DNA from: Alteromonadaceae bacterium BrNp21-10
GTDB lineage: Bacteria; Pseudomonadota; Gammaproteobacteria; Enterobacterales; Alteromonadaceae
Length of the DNA stretch: 64,000 bases
Reading direction: 5' to 3'
Assembly: GCA_030418115.1 (NCBI GenBank)
Contig: JAUHQD010000018.1
Location: forward strand, 1-64,000
The notes below the pieces were generated by a model. It saw only the letters and a list, made by a program, of their open reading frames with translations. It searched no databases and had not been told where the DNA came from. This document shows positions 46,892 through 55,663 of this stretch, in pieces. The translations under genes and the position numbers were made by a program. Every line of letters begins with the position of its first letter. Within the stretch, counting starts at the first letter, position 1.

Positions 46892-47623
46892 CTATTTCAA
46901 AAGCATAATTAAACTTCCAGCGATCATGAATAAATTTTCAGACAGTGATATAAATCCGAGAGGGACATTACTATCACCACCAACGCAGGCGCATTTTAGC
47001 TCTCGCTTATCTATATAGACAGCTTTAAATACTGAGATAGCGCCTACTGTTCCAATAAATAGAGAAAAGGGCGCTACCGCCAAGGCTGGTAATTGTGCAA
47101 CCATTCCAATACCCGCATATGCCTCAACAAATGGATAAATATATCCGTACCGAATCCATTTCATCGCTAGTAAATCATATGTGATAAATGAATTGGTAAA
47201 GCTATACAAATCTTTGAGTTTTTGTACTGCGAGCATCGTCATAGAGAACGCGATAAAAAGCATCAGGGTTCGAGTGGATAAATATTCACCTGTAGCAAAA
47301 TGCTGAAAAGCCCAAGTCAATAACGCTGCTATGGAAAAGATTACAATTACGGGGGTGTAAGTGGTGCCCGTTTGACCTGCTTCTGCTTTACCGAAATATT
47401 TGCGCAAGTCGTCATATCCGCCTATTCGTTCATCATCAATAAAAGTTTGTGGTGTAGTTTTAACTCCGTACTTATCTTTAAACTTATCGGTATCTTCACG
47501 CGAAGTTAAATGGTTGTCTTCGACTTTATAACCTTCTCTTTTTAATAAGTCTTTTGAGCGCAACCCATAAGGACAGATATGATCGTTAGATACCATCCTG
47601 TAAACTATTGCGGTCTTACTCAT
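46892..47623 (-). CDS. Glutaredoxin-MauE/DoxX fusion membrane protein
   Basis: A 243-residue fusion. Residues 1-80 are a glutaredoxin fold with CPYG at 17-20 and the cis-Pro segment VKTTPQTFIDDERIGGYDDL. Residues about 90-243 have four TM segments in a MauE/DoxX-like arrangement with KCACVGGDSNVPLGFISL near the end, a Cys pair that could exchange electrons with the glutaredoxin. Such proteins are common in mobile metal-resistance regions. AAGGAG precedes the ATG. It may maintain thiols for copper or mercury handling; this is inference. Confidence 0.8.
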   Translation of the reverse strand: MSKTAIVYRMVSNDHICPYGLRSKDLLKREGYKVEDNHLTSREDTDKFKDKYGVKTTPQTFIDDERIGGYDDLRKYFGKAEAGQTGTTYTPVIVIFSIAALLTWAFQHFATGEYLSTRTLMLFIAFSMTMLAVQKLKDLYSFTNSFITYDLLAMKWIRYGYIYPFVEAYAGIGMVAQLPALAVAPFSLFIGTVGAISVFKAVYIDKRELKCACVGGDSNVPLGFISLSENLFMIAGSLIMLLK

Positions 47624-48097
47624 CGTTATCTCCTTAATTTTCTTGACCTTTATTATTGGTAGTTACTTTAACGTTATCTTCATCAGAATAAACATTACAA
47701 TTATCGAGGTTAGTATCATCGCTACAAATTTATGCATTTCATATGTAATATTTACTCGGTAATACGTATGTTTTGAAATATTTTCTTAAATAACTTCTAT
47801 ATTTCGAGATTATTAAAATACTTTCAATATTCGTACCAACGCGCAGGTGAGAAATTATTGGGTACTTCGTATCGATTTTTCCTTTATTAGTTTCAAAAAG
47901 TGCTCTCATTTAATTCTAATTATCTTTATTTAAAACCCAATAAACAGAAAACAATGCAAGCTCAATATGCATAAAAAAATCGAAATCATGTTTATTTATA
48001 AATAAATCATATGGTCAGTTAACATCAGTTAGATTTAAGTGCTATTTCTTCTTCCGACTATCAAAGCTGTCTTCGAAATATTCCACGAAATATAAAC
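47624..48097. other. AT-rich intergenic stretch, no gene seen
   Basis: No frame with a plausible start and ribosome-binding site is visible on either strand over 474 bases. The stretch leads into the duplicated cupredoxin fragment and may be a junction left by rearrangement. Confidence 0.4.
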
Positions 48098-48211
48098 GAA
48101 CAGCTCAAATTAAATGAAGTAAATCAAGTGAATATTAAAGAACTAATACCCGGTGAGTGTGAGTTTCATTACCAGATGAAAATGTACCACGGAGTTTTAA
48201 AGGTAATTTAA
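48098..48211 (+). pseudogene. 3' fragment duplicate of the cupredoxin-like gene
   Basis: GAACAGCTCAAATTAAATGA through the final TAA matches 46597-46710 over the same 114 bases without gaps and with only a handful of substitutions. Offset between the copies is exactly 1501 bp. It lacks a start, and the Cys of FHCQ has become Tyr (FHYQ). It is a remnant of a past duplication or insertion. Confidence 0.85.
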
Positions 48212-48225
48212 AATCAATTAATGGG

Positions 48226-48831
48226 TTATTTGCTTAATAACTCAAATCTCCCTTCTAGCTTGCCGTAAGCTCGTTGGAGCTTATCAAACTCTACTTCTTT
48301 AATTTCAAGTTGTTTGATACGACTCTCATTTGCTTCTAGTAACCCAAGTAGTCTTGAGTTTTCTGCCACTAGCTCTTCGTTTCTAGATTGCAAAACATCT
48401 ATTTCAGCTTCTAGTTCGTCAATTTTATTGTCGCTTGATTCAATAGCGAGGCTTGCTTGATTTTCAGATTCCTCATATTCAAGGATTTTTGATTGGTAAT
48501 CATCAATAGTTGATTTAACTCTTTTTTCTGCAACTTGTTGTGCGACTTTGTAGCTTTCCATTGCTAGCTTCTCAAGTTGATTTATAGCTGTTTGTTGGTT
48601 CTTCTCCAACTTTTCAGCTATTTCCGTTGGTAGTTCAATTTCTTCTACTTTTTCCTCAACTATTGATTCTTGTTGGGATAAATATTCAGACCAAACGATC
48701 TTAATACGCTCAGAACTTCCACCTTGCAACCTGTTTCGTATTGCAAATGGACTAACTAATTTACCTTCAGCGGTAATCGCTTTTCCAGCTTCAATTATCT
48801 GTTGATCTGAAAATTCAGCTCTTCTACCCAT
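48226..48831 (-). CDS. KfrA-like DNA-binding coiled-coil protein
   Basis: A 201-residue protein with an N-terminal KfrA_N-like DNA-binding part (GRRAEFSDQQIIEAGKAITA, then VSPFAIRNRLQGGSSERIK). A long coiled coil follows from about 75 to 200 (LEKNQQTAINQLEKLAM, EAEIDVLQSRNEELVAENSR). KfrA proteins of plasmids bind their own promoters and help in stable inheritance. A 32-bp palindrome directly upstream is the expected operator. It hints that this end of the island came from a plasmid or conjugative element. Confidence 0.75.
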   Translation of the reverse strand: MGRRAEFSDQQIIEAGKAITAEGKLVSPFAIRNRLQGGSSERIKIVWSEYLSQQESIVEEKVEEIELPTEIAEKLEKNQQTAINQLEKLAMESYKVAQQVAEKRVKSTIDDYQSKILEYEESENQASLAIESSDNKIDELEAEIDVLQSRNEELVAENSRLLGLLEANESRIKQLEIKEVEFDKLQRAYGKLEGRFELLSK

Positions 48832-48845
48832 ATCACCCTCAAAAT

Positions 48846-48877
48846 AAGTTAATTAAGTTATTTAACTTAATTAACTT
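48846..48877. promoter_or_regulatory. 32-bp palindrome upstream of the KfrA-like gene
   Basis: AAGTTAATTAAGTTA (48846-48860), TT, then TAACTTAATTAACTT (48863-48877): a perfect 15-bp inverted repeat ending 15 bp before the gene start. Likely operator for self-repression. Confidence 0.65.
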
Positions 48878-48998
48878 TAGTATGTTTTTTGATTTTTTCA
48901 ATTAAATGTGCAAATAAAGTCACTTTTAGGCTGTTCGATAAAATATTGGATTATTTTGAACGTTTTATCTCGAATGTGAACGTATATATATTTTTTAA

Positions 48999-49062
48999 TT
49001 CGTTCATGTACGAAATTGTATTCATTGACTTTCGTTCATCTGATTGCTAGTGTGTACGAAAG
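48999..49062. promoter_or_regulatory. Two nested dyads before the recombinase operon; candidate res or operator sites
   Basis: TTCGTTCATGTACGAA (48999-49014) and the wider pair CTTTCGT (49029-49035) with ACGAAAG (49056-49062) share the half-site TTCGT/ACGAA. Position just before the recombinase operon and differing arm spacing recall the subsites of serine-resolvase res regions. Confidence 0.35.
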
Positions 49063-49077
49063 TTATAACTTTGGTAC

Positions 49078-49434
49078 ATGAAGATGACGAATGAAGCAGA
49101 AATAAGAAAATTATCTTTTGAACAAATAAAAGAGTTACTTACAGATCCTTTCAGGGTTCTGGTAGAAGAAGGTCGTGTTATTCATATATGTGCATACGGC
49201 CAAGATTCCAGTGAGGTGCTTGAAGAAGTATCGATTAGTACTGCGGCTCATGATTTGATTAGACAACTAAGTAGATCAAATATCATTCACAAAGCAAAGT
49301 GGGGGCAAAATATTATTTCTGATATCCCTGACTTCGCTTCTTTTTATGATATTCATCGTGGGGATATTTACGGTATTCAAACAGAAGACGAATATCAGCT
49401 TGCTAAGTCATTAGAGCTAGCAGAATCAAGATAA
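49078..49434 (+). CDS. Hypothetical protein in operon with serine recombinase
   Basis: A 118-residue soluble protein with no family I know. The start could be ATG 49078 or 49084. It contains FRVLVEEGRVIHICAYGQDS and a C-terminal YDIHRGDIYGIQTEDEYQLA. The stop is one base from the recombinase ATG, so the two are co-translated. It may modulate or accompany the recombinase. Confidence 0.6.
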   Translation: MKMTNEAEIRKLSFEQIKELLTDPFRVLVEEGRVIHICAYGQDSSEVLEEVSISTAAHDLIRQLSRSNIIHKAKWGQNIISDIPDFASFYDIHRGDIYGIQTEDEYQLAKSLELAESR

Positions 49435-49435
49435 A

Positions 49436-50014
49436 ATGAAAGTAGGTTTTGCTAGAGTCTCTACACATGAGCAAGATTTAGAAGTGCAACTTTCTAAATT
49501 ATCAGATTTTGGCTGCGAGAAAGTTTTCAAAGGTAAGCAATCTGGTACATCAATAAAAAATGATGAAAAGCTTAAAGAGCTTATCGAATTCATTAGAGAA
49601 GGTGACGAAGTAATTGTTACTCGACTAGATCGGCTTGGACGTTCATTAAAAACAATATTGGACTCAATAGACAATATTCATAAAAAAGGCGCTTGCTTGA
49701 ATATCATCGATGGCTCATTAAATACCAGTAACGACAATCCTTTTTCAAACGCAATGATTAATCTATGTGGCGTATTCGCTCAACTAGAGCGTGATCTAAT
49801 AAAAGTGAGAACAGGAGAAGGCAGAGCTGAAGCAAAAGCAAAAGGAAAACACTTGGGGAGAATGCCCGCACTTAAAGATCAGCAAGCTAGAGAGTTATTT
49901 AATGCAAAATTAAATGGAGAGTCAATTTCTTCTTTAGCTAGAAAGTTCAAAGTTAGCCGCCCAACAGTGCACAGAACCATTAAAAAAATGGAACAAAATA
50001 ATAAGAAAAAATAG
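49436..50014 (+). CDS. Small serine recombinase (resolvase/invertase family)
   Basis: A 192-residue recombinase with catalytic Ser in GFARVSTHEQDLEVQL (residue 9), the DEVIVTRLDRLGRSLKTI helix with the conserved Arg pair, and QLERDLIKVRTGEGRAEAKA leading to a C-terminal HTH (SISSLARKFKVSRPTVHRTI). Its size and layout are those of TnpR resolvases and invertases, so it resolves cointegrates or inverts DNA. No tnpA is visible. It lies about 150 bp from the thyA remnant at the island edge. Confidence 0.88.
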   Translation: MKVGFARVSTHEQDLEVQLSKLSDFGCEKVFKGKQSGTSIKNDEKLKELIEFIREGDEVIVTRLDRLGRSLKTILDSIDNIHKKGACLNIIDGSLNTSNDNPFSNAMINLCGVFAQLERDLIKVRTGEGRAEAKAKGKHLGRMPALKDQQARELFNAKLNGESISSLARKFKVSRPTVHRTIKKMEQNNKKK

Positions 50015-50169
50015 GAGTTTCTATGTGGTAAGGTGAGCAGTCAAAACAAGACTTTTTAAATTTCAATGAAATTTCTTAGGGAGGAGCATATAGTCGAATA
50101 TTACTATAAGTAAGATGTTGGGCTTGGAGAACTATTTTGTATAGGTTATGGAGCTTAGTTTAATGCCAA

Positions 50170-50194
50170 TTGTGCAAAATTTCGAAATGCACAA
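50170..50194. repeat. Inverted repeat at the island/thyA junction
   Basis: TTGTGCA (50170-50176) and TGCACAA (50188-50194) flank AAATTTCGAAA. A third TTGTGCA lies at 50231-50237. They sit between the last accessory gene and the thyA homology, and may mark an integration junction. Confidence 0.4.
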
Positions 50195-50208
50195 CTATTA
50201 ATTTTTCT

Positions 50209-50556
50209 ATGAATAATAAAAATAAACGTATTGTGCATAAATTAGGGGTTGTAAATTTGTTTGGATTAAACTTTAACCAAATACAAGTTTTTACGTTTTT
50301 GGCATTGATGGCGCAAATTACTAATAAAAAGCCAGGTGTGGCTTATCATAAAATTGTCAATGCACATATTTACGAGGATCAACTTGAGTTAATGCGTGAT
50401 GTGCAATTACAACGCGATCCTTTTCCTTCTCCGCAATTAAAAATTAACCCCGATATTAAATCCTTAAAAGATTTAGAAACATGGGTGACCATGGATGATT
50501 TTGAAGTGCAGGATTATCAATTCCACGAGCCAATTCAATATCCTTTTGCTGTTTAA
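50209..50556 (+). pseudogene. thyA: 3' fragment of thymidylate synthase (thyA)
   Basis: This 115-codon frame from ATG 50209 (a TTG at 50170 is also in frame) ends like gammaproteobacterial Thy[51 protein letters not shown] and a final QYPFAV. Full-length ThyA of this type is about 283 residues; the catalytic Cys and folate-site half is missing, and the first 15-20 residues look unrelated. An element probably inserted in thyA, either destroying it or carrying a replacement 5' part so that an intact copy exists at the far end outside the window. It marks the start of core chromosome. Confidence 0.8.
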
Positions 50557-50830
50557 CTTGTATACAAGGGTAAAAATCTCATTAATGCTGAAATAGTGCC
50601 GATTAGTTGGTGTTTGCTTGTTGAAGCGAAGCTCGATTAACGTCATTATTAGTTTTTAACGCAATCAGCAATAGGTTGCAGTGGTACATTTGTACCAATT
50701 TAAATATTCATCATAATAAAAATAATAAGGTGAACCTCTTTGCAATTAACAACTTATTGGCCTCATGAAAGCGCTGTTAGTCAAACTGTTGGTGCTGATC
50801 GTATTGCCGACATGAGAGGCAACTGATTCA

Positions 50831-51835
50831 ATGAAAATGAATGTTTTGATTTGTGATGATTCTGGTTTTGCCCGTCGGCAAATGGCTAGATGTATCCCCG
50901 ATCAATGGGAAGTTGAGATTAGTTTCGCTCGTCATGGCCAAGAAGCCTTAGAAATGATTAGGGCAGGTAAAGCCGACCTGATGTTTCTTGATCTTAATAT
51001 GCCCATCTTGGATGGTTATCAAACCATGCAGATTATTAAAGAACAAGATCTGCCGACCATGGTTATCGTGGTTTCCGGTGATGTTCAGCCAGAAGCGCGT
51101 AAACGTATACTGGCCCTTGGCGCATTAGATTTTATTAGTAAACCTATTGATAACATCAAACTCACCGAAATTTTAAATCAATATGGTATTTATTCCGGTG
51201 CAGCCACCAGCAGCCAAAACCAATCGCTGGAAATTATTAGTGAAGATGATCGCTTAGATGCCTATCGAGAAATGGCCAATGTGGCAATGGGGCGCGCGGG
51301 TGAGCAATTAGCCAAACTACTCAATGAATTTATTGAGCTACCCATCCCCAATGTTAATATTATTGAATCCAGTGAACTGCGAATGGCGGTGTTTGAAATT
51401 CAACAAAATGACTTTGTTTCGGCGGTTTCACAAGGGTTTATAAGTGCGGGTATTAATGGCGAAGCGTTAGTTATTTTTAATGAAACTAATTTTGAAAATT
51501 TAGTGAAGTTGCTCAGATACAAGCAACAAAAAGTCAATGAACAACTCGAAATTGAAGCACTAATGGATGTCTCCAATATCTTAATTAGCGCCTGTTTGAA
51601 CGCACTTTCTAAGCAGTTGAACGTCCATTTTAGTCAAAATCACCCCATCATATTGGGGCGGCATTGTGATTTAAGTAATCTACTTGAGCGTAATATTTCC
51701 CGCTGGAATAAAGTACTGGCAATAGAAATTGGTTATAGCATTGAAAATCAGGATATTAATTTCGATTTATTATTATTATTTCCGGATAAATCATCGAAAA
51801 CCATGTTTGATCGCTTAATCAGCCTGAATGAGTAA
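50831..51835 (+). CDS. Response regulator with CheC/CheX-like output domain
   Basis: A 334-residue protein. Residues 1-120 form a receiver domain with the acid pair DD at 9-10, phosphorylation Asp 54 in FLDLNMPILDGYQ and Lys in FISKPID. Residues about 145-330 resemble CheC/CheX/FliY phosphatase folds (EMANVAMGRAGEQLAKLLNE, then EALMDVSNILISACLNAL). It may switch or damp a two-component or chemotaxis signal. It is followed 8 bp later by a diguanylate cyclase, so the two act in one pathway. Confidence 0.82.
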   Translation: MKMNVLICDDSGFARRQMARCIPDQWEVEISFARHGQEALEMIRAGKADLMFLDLNMPILDGYQTMQIIKEQDLPTMVIVVSGDVQPEARKRILALGALDFISKPIDNIKLTEILNQYGIYSGAATSSQNQSLEIISEDDRLDAYREMANVAMGRAGEQLAKLLNEFIELPIPNVNIIESSELRMAVFEIQQNDFVSAVSQGFISAGINGEALVIFNETNFENLVKLLRYKQQKVNEQLEIEALMDVSNILISACLNALSKQLNVHFSQNHPIILGRHCDLSNLLERNISRWNKVLAIEIGYSIENQDINFDLLLLFPDKSSKTMFDRLISLNE

Positions 51836-51843
51836 ACTTTTTT

Positions 51844-52797
51844 ATGTCTAATAGTGTTACGGAAATGGATGATTTTCATTTAAAGATGGAGCTTTTAGGC
51901 TCTATTGAAGTGGGTATTGTCGTCTTTAATCAGCAGTTTGAAGTGCAGGTGTGGAATGAGTTTATGCAAAACCACAGTGGCATTTTGCCCAGCGAAATAC
52001 GTAATAAAAGTTTATTCAGTTTTTTTCCTGAAATTGATCAAGAGTGGTTTGTGCAAAAAACCGAACCGGTTTTTCAACTTAAGAGCCCTGCCTTTATCAT
52101 TTGGGAGCAGCGTCCGCACCTTTTCCAATTCTCCACCTATCGTCCTATTACCTCTGATTCCGACTACATGTATCAAAACGTCACCTTATTTCCGCTCACC
52201 TCAGTCAGTGGTGACGTTGAGCAAATTGGTATGGTGGTGTATGACGTTACCGATGAAGCCATTAGTAAATTGCGTTTTATACAAGCGAATAAAGAGCTAG
52301 AAAAAATTAGCCGAGTCGATGGGCTAACAGGCTTGTTTAATCGTCGCTATTGGGAAGAAAGTTGTGAGCTCGAATATAAACGCTGTAGCCGTAGTAGTGG
52401 TGCTTCTTCGTTGATCATTTTAGATATTGATCATTTCAAAAAAGTAAATGACACCCACGGACACCCCGCTGGTGATGAAGTGATACGACGCATAGCGGGT
52501 ATTATTCAAAAAACTACCCGCGAAACCGACCTTTGTGGGCGCTATGGAGGTGAAGAATTCACCATTATTCTCCCCGATACTGATATAGATCAAGCCACGC
52601 TCGTCGCTGAACGTATTCGCCGCAAGGCGGAGTCTTTAGTGGTGGTGCATGATAACGTGGATATATCCTTTACCGTCAGCGTCGGCATTAGTGCCTTTCA
52701 CGAGTCTTATTCATCTCATATCGAATGGTTGGAAAGTGCTGACCGCAATCTGTATACCGCAAAAGAATCTGGGCGAAATAAAGTTGTCGCCAAGTAA
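51844..52797 (+). CDS. PAS-GGDEF diguanylate cyclase
   Basis: A 317-residue protein with a PAS-like domain (about 12-135; GSIEVGIVVFNQQFEVQVWN) and a GGDEF domain (about 155-315; VDGLTGLFNRRYWEE, DIDHFKKVNDTHGH). The active site is GGEEF near 235-239, and the RETD inhibitory I-site precedes it at the normal five-residue distance, so it should make c-di-GMP under product control. There is no TM segment. It is coupled to the upstream response regulator. Confidence 0.9.
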   Translation: MSNSVTEMDDFHLKMELLGSIEVGIVVFNQQFEVQVWNEFMQNHSGILPSEIRNKSLFSFFPEIDQEWFVQKTEPVFQLKSPAFIIWEQRPHLFQFSTYRPITSDSDYMYQNVTLFPLTSVSGDVEQIGMVVYDVTDEAISKLRFIQANKELEKISRVDGLTGLFNRRYWEESCELEYKRCSRSSGASSLIILDIDHFKKVNDTHGHPAGDEVIRRIAGIIQKTTRETDLCGRYGGEEFTIILPDTDIDQATLVAERIRRKAESLVVVHDNVDISFTVSVGISAFHESYSSHIEWLESADRNLYTAKESGRNKVVAK

Positions 52798-52836
52798 CCG
52801 CCTGAACCTTTTAATTACATGCCTGAGTTTTAAACA

Positions 52837-54099
52837 ATGAATGAGCAACCGAAGAGTCTACGTCAGGCTATCCTCAATAAACGCATGTTGGTGTGTATTA
52901 CCACCGGATTTTCTTCGGGTTTACCGCTTTACCTACTGATTCAATTTATACCGGCTTGGTTACGATCCTTTGAGGTTGACTTAAGCACCATTGGTTTGAT
53001 CAATTTGGTGTTATTTCCCTATACATGGAAATTTGTCTGGTCACCGGTGATGGACCGATTCGTACTACCATTTTTAGGTCGCCGACGAGGATGGATGCTG
53101 GTTACCCAAGTTGGTTTAATGGTGTTAATGGCGTCATTGGCGTTACTCGATCCGACTCATGACTTAAGCACCATTATTATGATTGTATCGGCTATCGCTT
53201 TTTTGAGCGCGAGCCAAGATATTGTTATTGACGCCGTTCGCCGGGAGTTGTTACCCGACGAAGAGTTGGGCGTAGGTAACGGTTTTGCCGTACAGGCTTA
53301 TCGTATTAGTTCATTTGTACCTGGCTCTTTGGGGTTGATCTTAGCGGGGTTCTTTCCGTGGTCTGTGGCGCATTTGGTGATTTCCAGCTTTATGCTATTG
53401 GGGGTCGTCACGACCTTAGTCATTAATGAAACTTCAAAAGCTAATGAGCGCCCTTTAACGATTCGAGCGGCGGTAATTGATCCATTTAATGAGTTCTTTG
53501 CCCGCCAAGGATGGCAGCAGGCGTTATTAATTTTACTGTTTATTATTTTATATAAATTGGGCGATAGCATGGCGACGGCACTGGAAACTCCTTTCTTTCT
53601 GGATATGGGATTCTCCACCGTAGAAATTGGATCTATTGCTAAAGTATCAAAAACCATTGGTGCCACTTTAGGCATGGTCATTGGCGGTGTCGCTATGATC
53701 AAATTGGGTATTAACCGCAGCCTGTGGATATTTGGTTTTGTGCAAATCGCCTCGATACTCGGTTACGTAGCGCTATCTATGGTCGGTTATAACCACTTAA
53801 TGTTGGCTTTTGCCAGTGGCTTCGAATATTTAGGCGTCGGTTTAGGTTCGATAGCGTTAATCGCGTTTATGGCGAGATCCACTAATCGCCATTTTACCGC
53901 AACCCAATATGCTTTATTTTCAAGTATTGCCGCAATACCGCGTACTTTTGTTAGTGCGACGACCGGATATATCATCGAAGCGGTGGGTTACACGCAGTTT
54001 TTTATGTGGTGTTTTGTATTAGCGGTACCGGGGATGTTGATGTTGGTGAAAATTGCGCCGTGGAACTCTGCTAAAGCATCGTCGCAAGAAAACGACTAG
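52837..54099 (+). CDS. ampG: AmpG-like MFS permease
   Basis: A 420-residue transporter with about 12 TM segments and AmpG-family motifs: GFSSGLPLYLLIQFIPAWL at the start, FPYTWKFVWSPVMDR, and ASQDIVIDAVRRELLPD. AmpG imports anhydromuropeptides for cell-wall recycling and controls beta-lactamase induction. It starts 39 bp after the cyclase gene. Related siderophore permeases (RhtX-type) share this fold, so the substrate is likely but not certain. Confidence 0.75.
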   Translation: MNEQPKSLRQAILNKRMLVCITTGFSSGLPLYLLIQFIPAWLRSFEVDLSTIGLINLVLFPYTWKFVWSPVMDRFVLPFLGRRRGWMLVTQVGLMVLMASLALLDPTHDLSTIIMIVSAIAFLSASQDIVIDAVRRELLPDEELGVGNGFAVQAYRISSFVPGSLGLILAGFFPWSVAHLVISSFMLLGVVTTLVINETSKANERPLTIRAAVIDPFNEFFARQGWQQALLILLFIILYKLGDSMATALETPFFLDMGFSTVEIGSIAKVSKTIGATLGMVIGGVAMIKLGINRSLWIFGFVQIASILGYVALSMVGYNHLMLAFASGFEYLGVGLGSIALIAFMARSTNRHFTATQYALFSSIAAIPRTFVSATTGYIIEAVGYTQFFMWCFVLAVPGMLMLVKIAPWNSAKASSQEND

Positions 54100-54135
54100 G
54101 TGTGGTTATAGCTGGTCGAAATATACTTAATCGGC

Positions 54136-54459
54136 TTAAGGACGAATTCCAATGCAATCAAGTGGGAATACGCCTTGACCTTCTAAGTAGGTTAAACAGG
54201 TTTCTAATTCTTCATGTAAATAGATGTCTTTCAATAATTTGATTTCATCCCAATAATGCATTTGATGTAACAGATGCCAAAATACCCGCTCTTTTTGGCT
54301 ATAGGGCACTTCAAACTGATCGCCCACTAAAGCCCATTCTTCCATCAGGTCCCAAAAATAAAGATCTATTTCTGAATAGGGGATGCGTTTATCCCAAAAA
54401 GCTCGGAGATAGTAGGCGAGTTGCCCCGATTTTCGATTGATAAAATTATGTACTGTCAC
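54136..54459 (-). CDS. Hypothetical protein, 107 residues
   Basis: A soluble, aromatic-rich protein (NRKSGQLAYYLRAFWDKRIP, WDLMEEWALVG, ERVFWHLLHQMHYWDEIKLL). It has no signal peptide and no motif I know. It converges with the ampG-like gene over 36 bp. Regular amphipathic helices and good residue variety suggest a real, conserved protein. Confidence 0.65.
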   Translation of the reverse strand: MTVHNFINRKSGQLAYYLRAFWDKRIPYSEIDLYFWDLMEEWALVGDQFEVPYSQKERVFWHLLHQMHYWDEIKLLKDIYLHEELETCLTYLEGQGVFPLDCIGIRP

Positions 54460-54690
54460 AATTGCGCATTTCCAATGAGTTAGCTTTTTATAATTTTTAT
54501 GATGGTGGCACCACTCACTGCGTCCCTGTACAGTACAAATTACTTAACTTGTACATAGGTACCATGTAGAAATTATAGCTATCAATCATTATTTGTCGCG
54601 AGGAATATGGTTATATTAGACTATCAGACTGTTCTGCAAGGCATTTTAAATGCTATTGCCATCGGTGGCAGTAGGCGGTTTATGCTTAAC

Positions 54691-55518
54691 TTACCAACCC
54701 ATATGGGTGACCCAGCCAATAATTTCTCTACTTAAGTAAGCATAATTATCGCTGTTTTTAAAGGCTGGGGAAATAAGCTGGCGTTGACGATAGTGGACGT
54801 TAAACGCTTGTGCGGCGGCAATCTTACGTTTCTTGGTGGTGGTTTTTACCCACTGATTATCCCAGTAAGAATATACATCTAATACCGGCGTACCGCTTTT
54901 TGCTAAAAACTGTGGTATTTGTTTATTCAGATCCTGTTGCGGCCAAAAAGCGCCAATGGCCACTAAACCGTCGGGTCTGTCTAAGGCCTCTTCGGCAAAG
55001 AGTTTGGATAGCCAAGCGGCACTGGTACCTTGGGCAATAATTAACAAAAAACCTGGATACTGTCGACTTTGCTCGATGGCACTTAACATTTGTTGTTGTA
55101 TTTGCGTCTGTTGTTGCTCAAAGCTTGTAAACGCGATGCTTGGCTCCGCAGAGCTGGCATTTAGGCTTGTGGCGGCTTGGGGATTATCACCAGAAACTAG
55201 TTCAGGTGCAGCTAAGCTTAGGGTGATCCAGCCTGATTCGTTTAAATACTGACTTAAGCGATTTAGGCCACTGGCGGGTGAATGTTGGATGTCATTAACT
55301 AAGATGGCCACGCCCTTGGTGATGGGAGTGTCGGCCATATGTTTGAGCACGATGAATTCACGCTCACCGGCGAGTATCACGTCAAATTCATCGGCGTTCG
55401 CAACCCGCTTGATGTCAGATTGGAATTGTTGATCGAGGGAAATAGCCACTGCAAAGGGGCTCAGTAACAAGCAAGGCAGTAAGTAAGCAATACAAAATGC
55501 TATTGGTCTTATGTACAT
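54691..55518 (-). CDS. DUF3530 family exported alpha/beta-hydrolase-like protein
   Basis: A 275-residue protein with a signal peptide (IAFCIAYLLPCLLLSPFAVA). It has a Rossmann-like alpha/beta segment VAILVNDIQHSPASGLNRL and a nucleophile-elbow-like region LLIIAQGTSAAWLSKLF, in which the usual Ser is replaced by Gly-Thr-Ser. This matches the DUF3530 group of poorly known periplasmic proteins. About 230 bp of noncoding DNA separates it from its downstream neighbour. Confidence 0.75.
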   Translation of the reverse strand: MYIRPIAFCIAYLLPCLLLSPFAVAISLDQQFQSDIKRVANADEFDVILAGEREFIVLKHMADTPITKGVAILVNDIQHSPASGLNRLSQYLNESGWITLSLAAPELVSGDNPQAATSLNASSAEPSIAFTSFEQQQTQIQQQMLSAIEQSRQYPGFLLIIAQGTSAAWLSKLFAEEALDRPDGLVAIGAFWPQQDLNKQIPQFLAKSGTPVLDVYSYWDNQWVKTTTKKRKIAAAQAFNVHYRQRQLISPAFKNSDNYAYLSREIIGWVTHMGW

Positions 55519-55663
55519 TTAACTTGTCCTCCTTCCATCTTAGTATTATTCGCTATTAACACCTTTACTGTATCGGTCTAGGTTGGCCGAATATGAGCAA
55601 TAAAGTAGTTTAATTATGAGGGTGTGTTGTTCTTCGCTGTTCATCTAATTAGAACCGCAAAAA

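Noticed and set aside
50683-50696. Palindrome GGTACATTTGTACC before the response regulator
   Set aside because: Short, with only a partial match at 54550 in another intergenic region; not enough for a regulator site.
50758-50824. 16-codon frame MKALLVKLLVLIVLPT before the response regulator
   Set aside because: Too short, no ribosome-binding site or family evidence.
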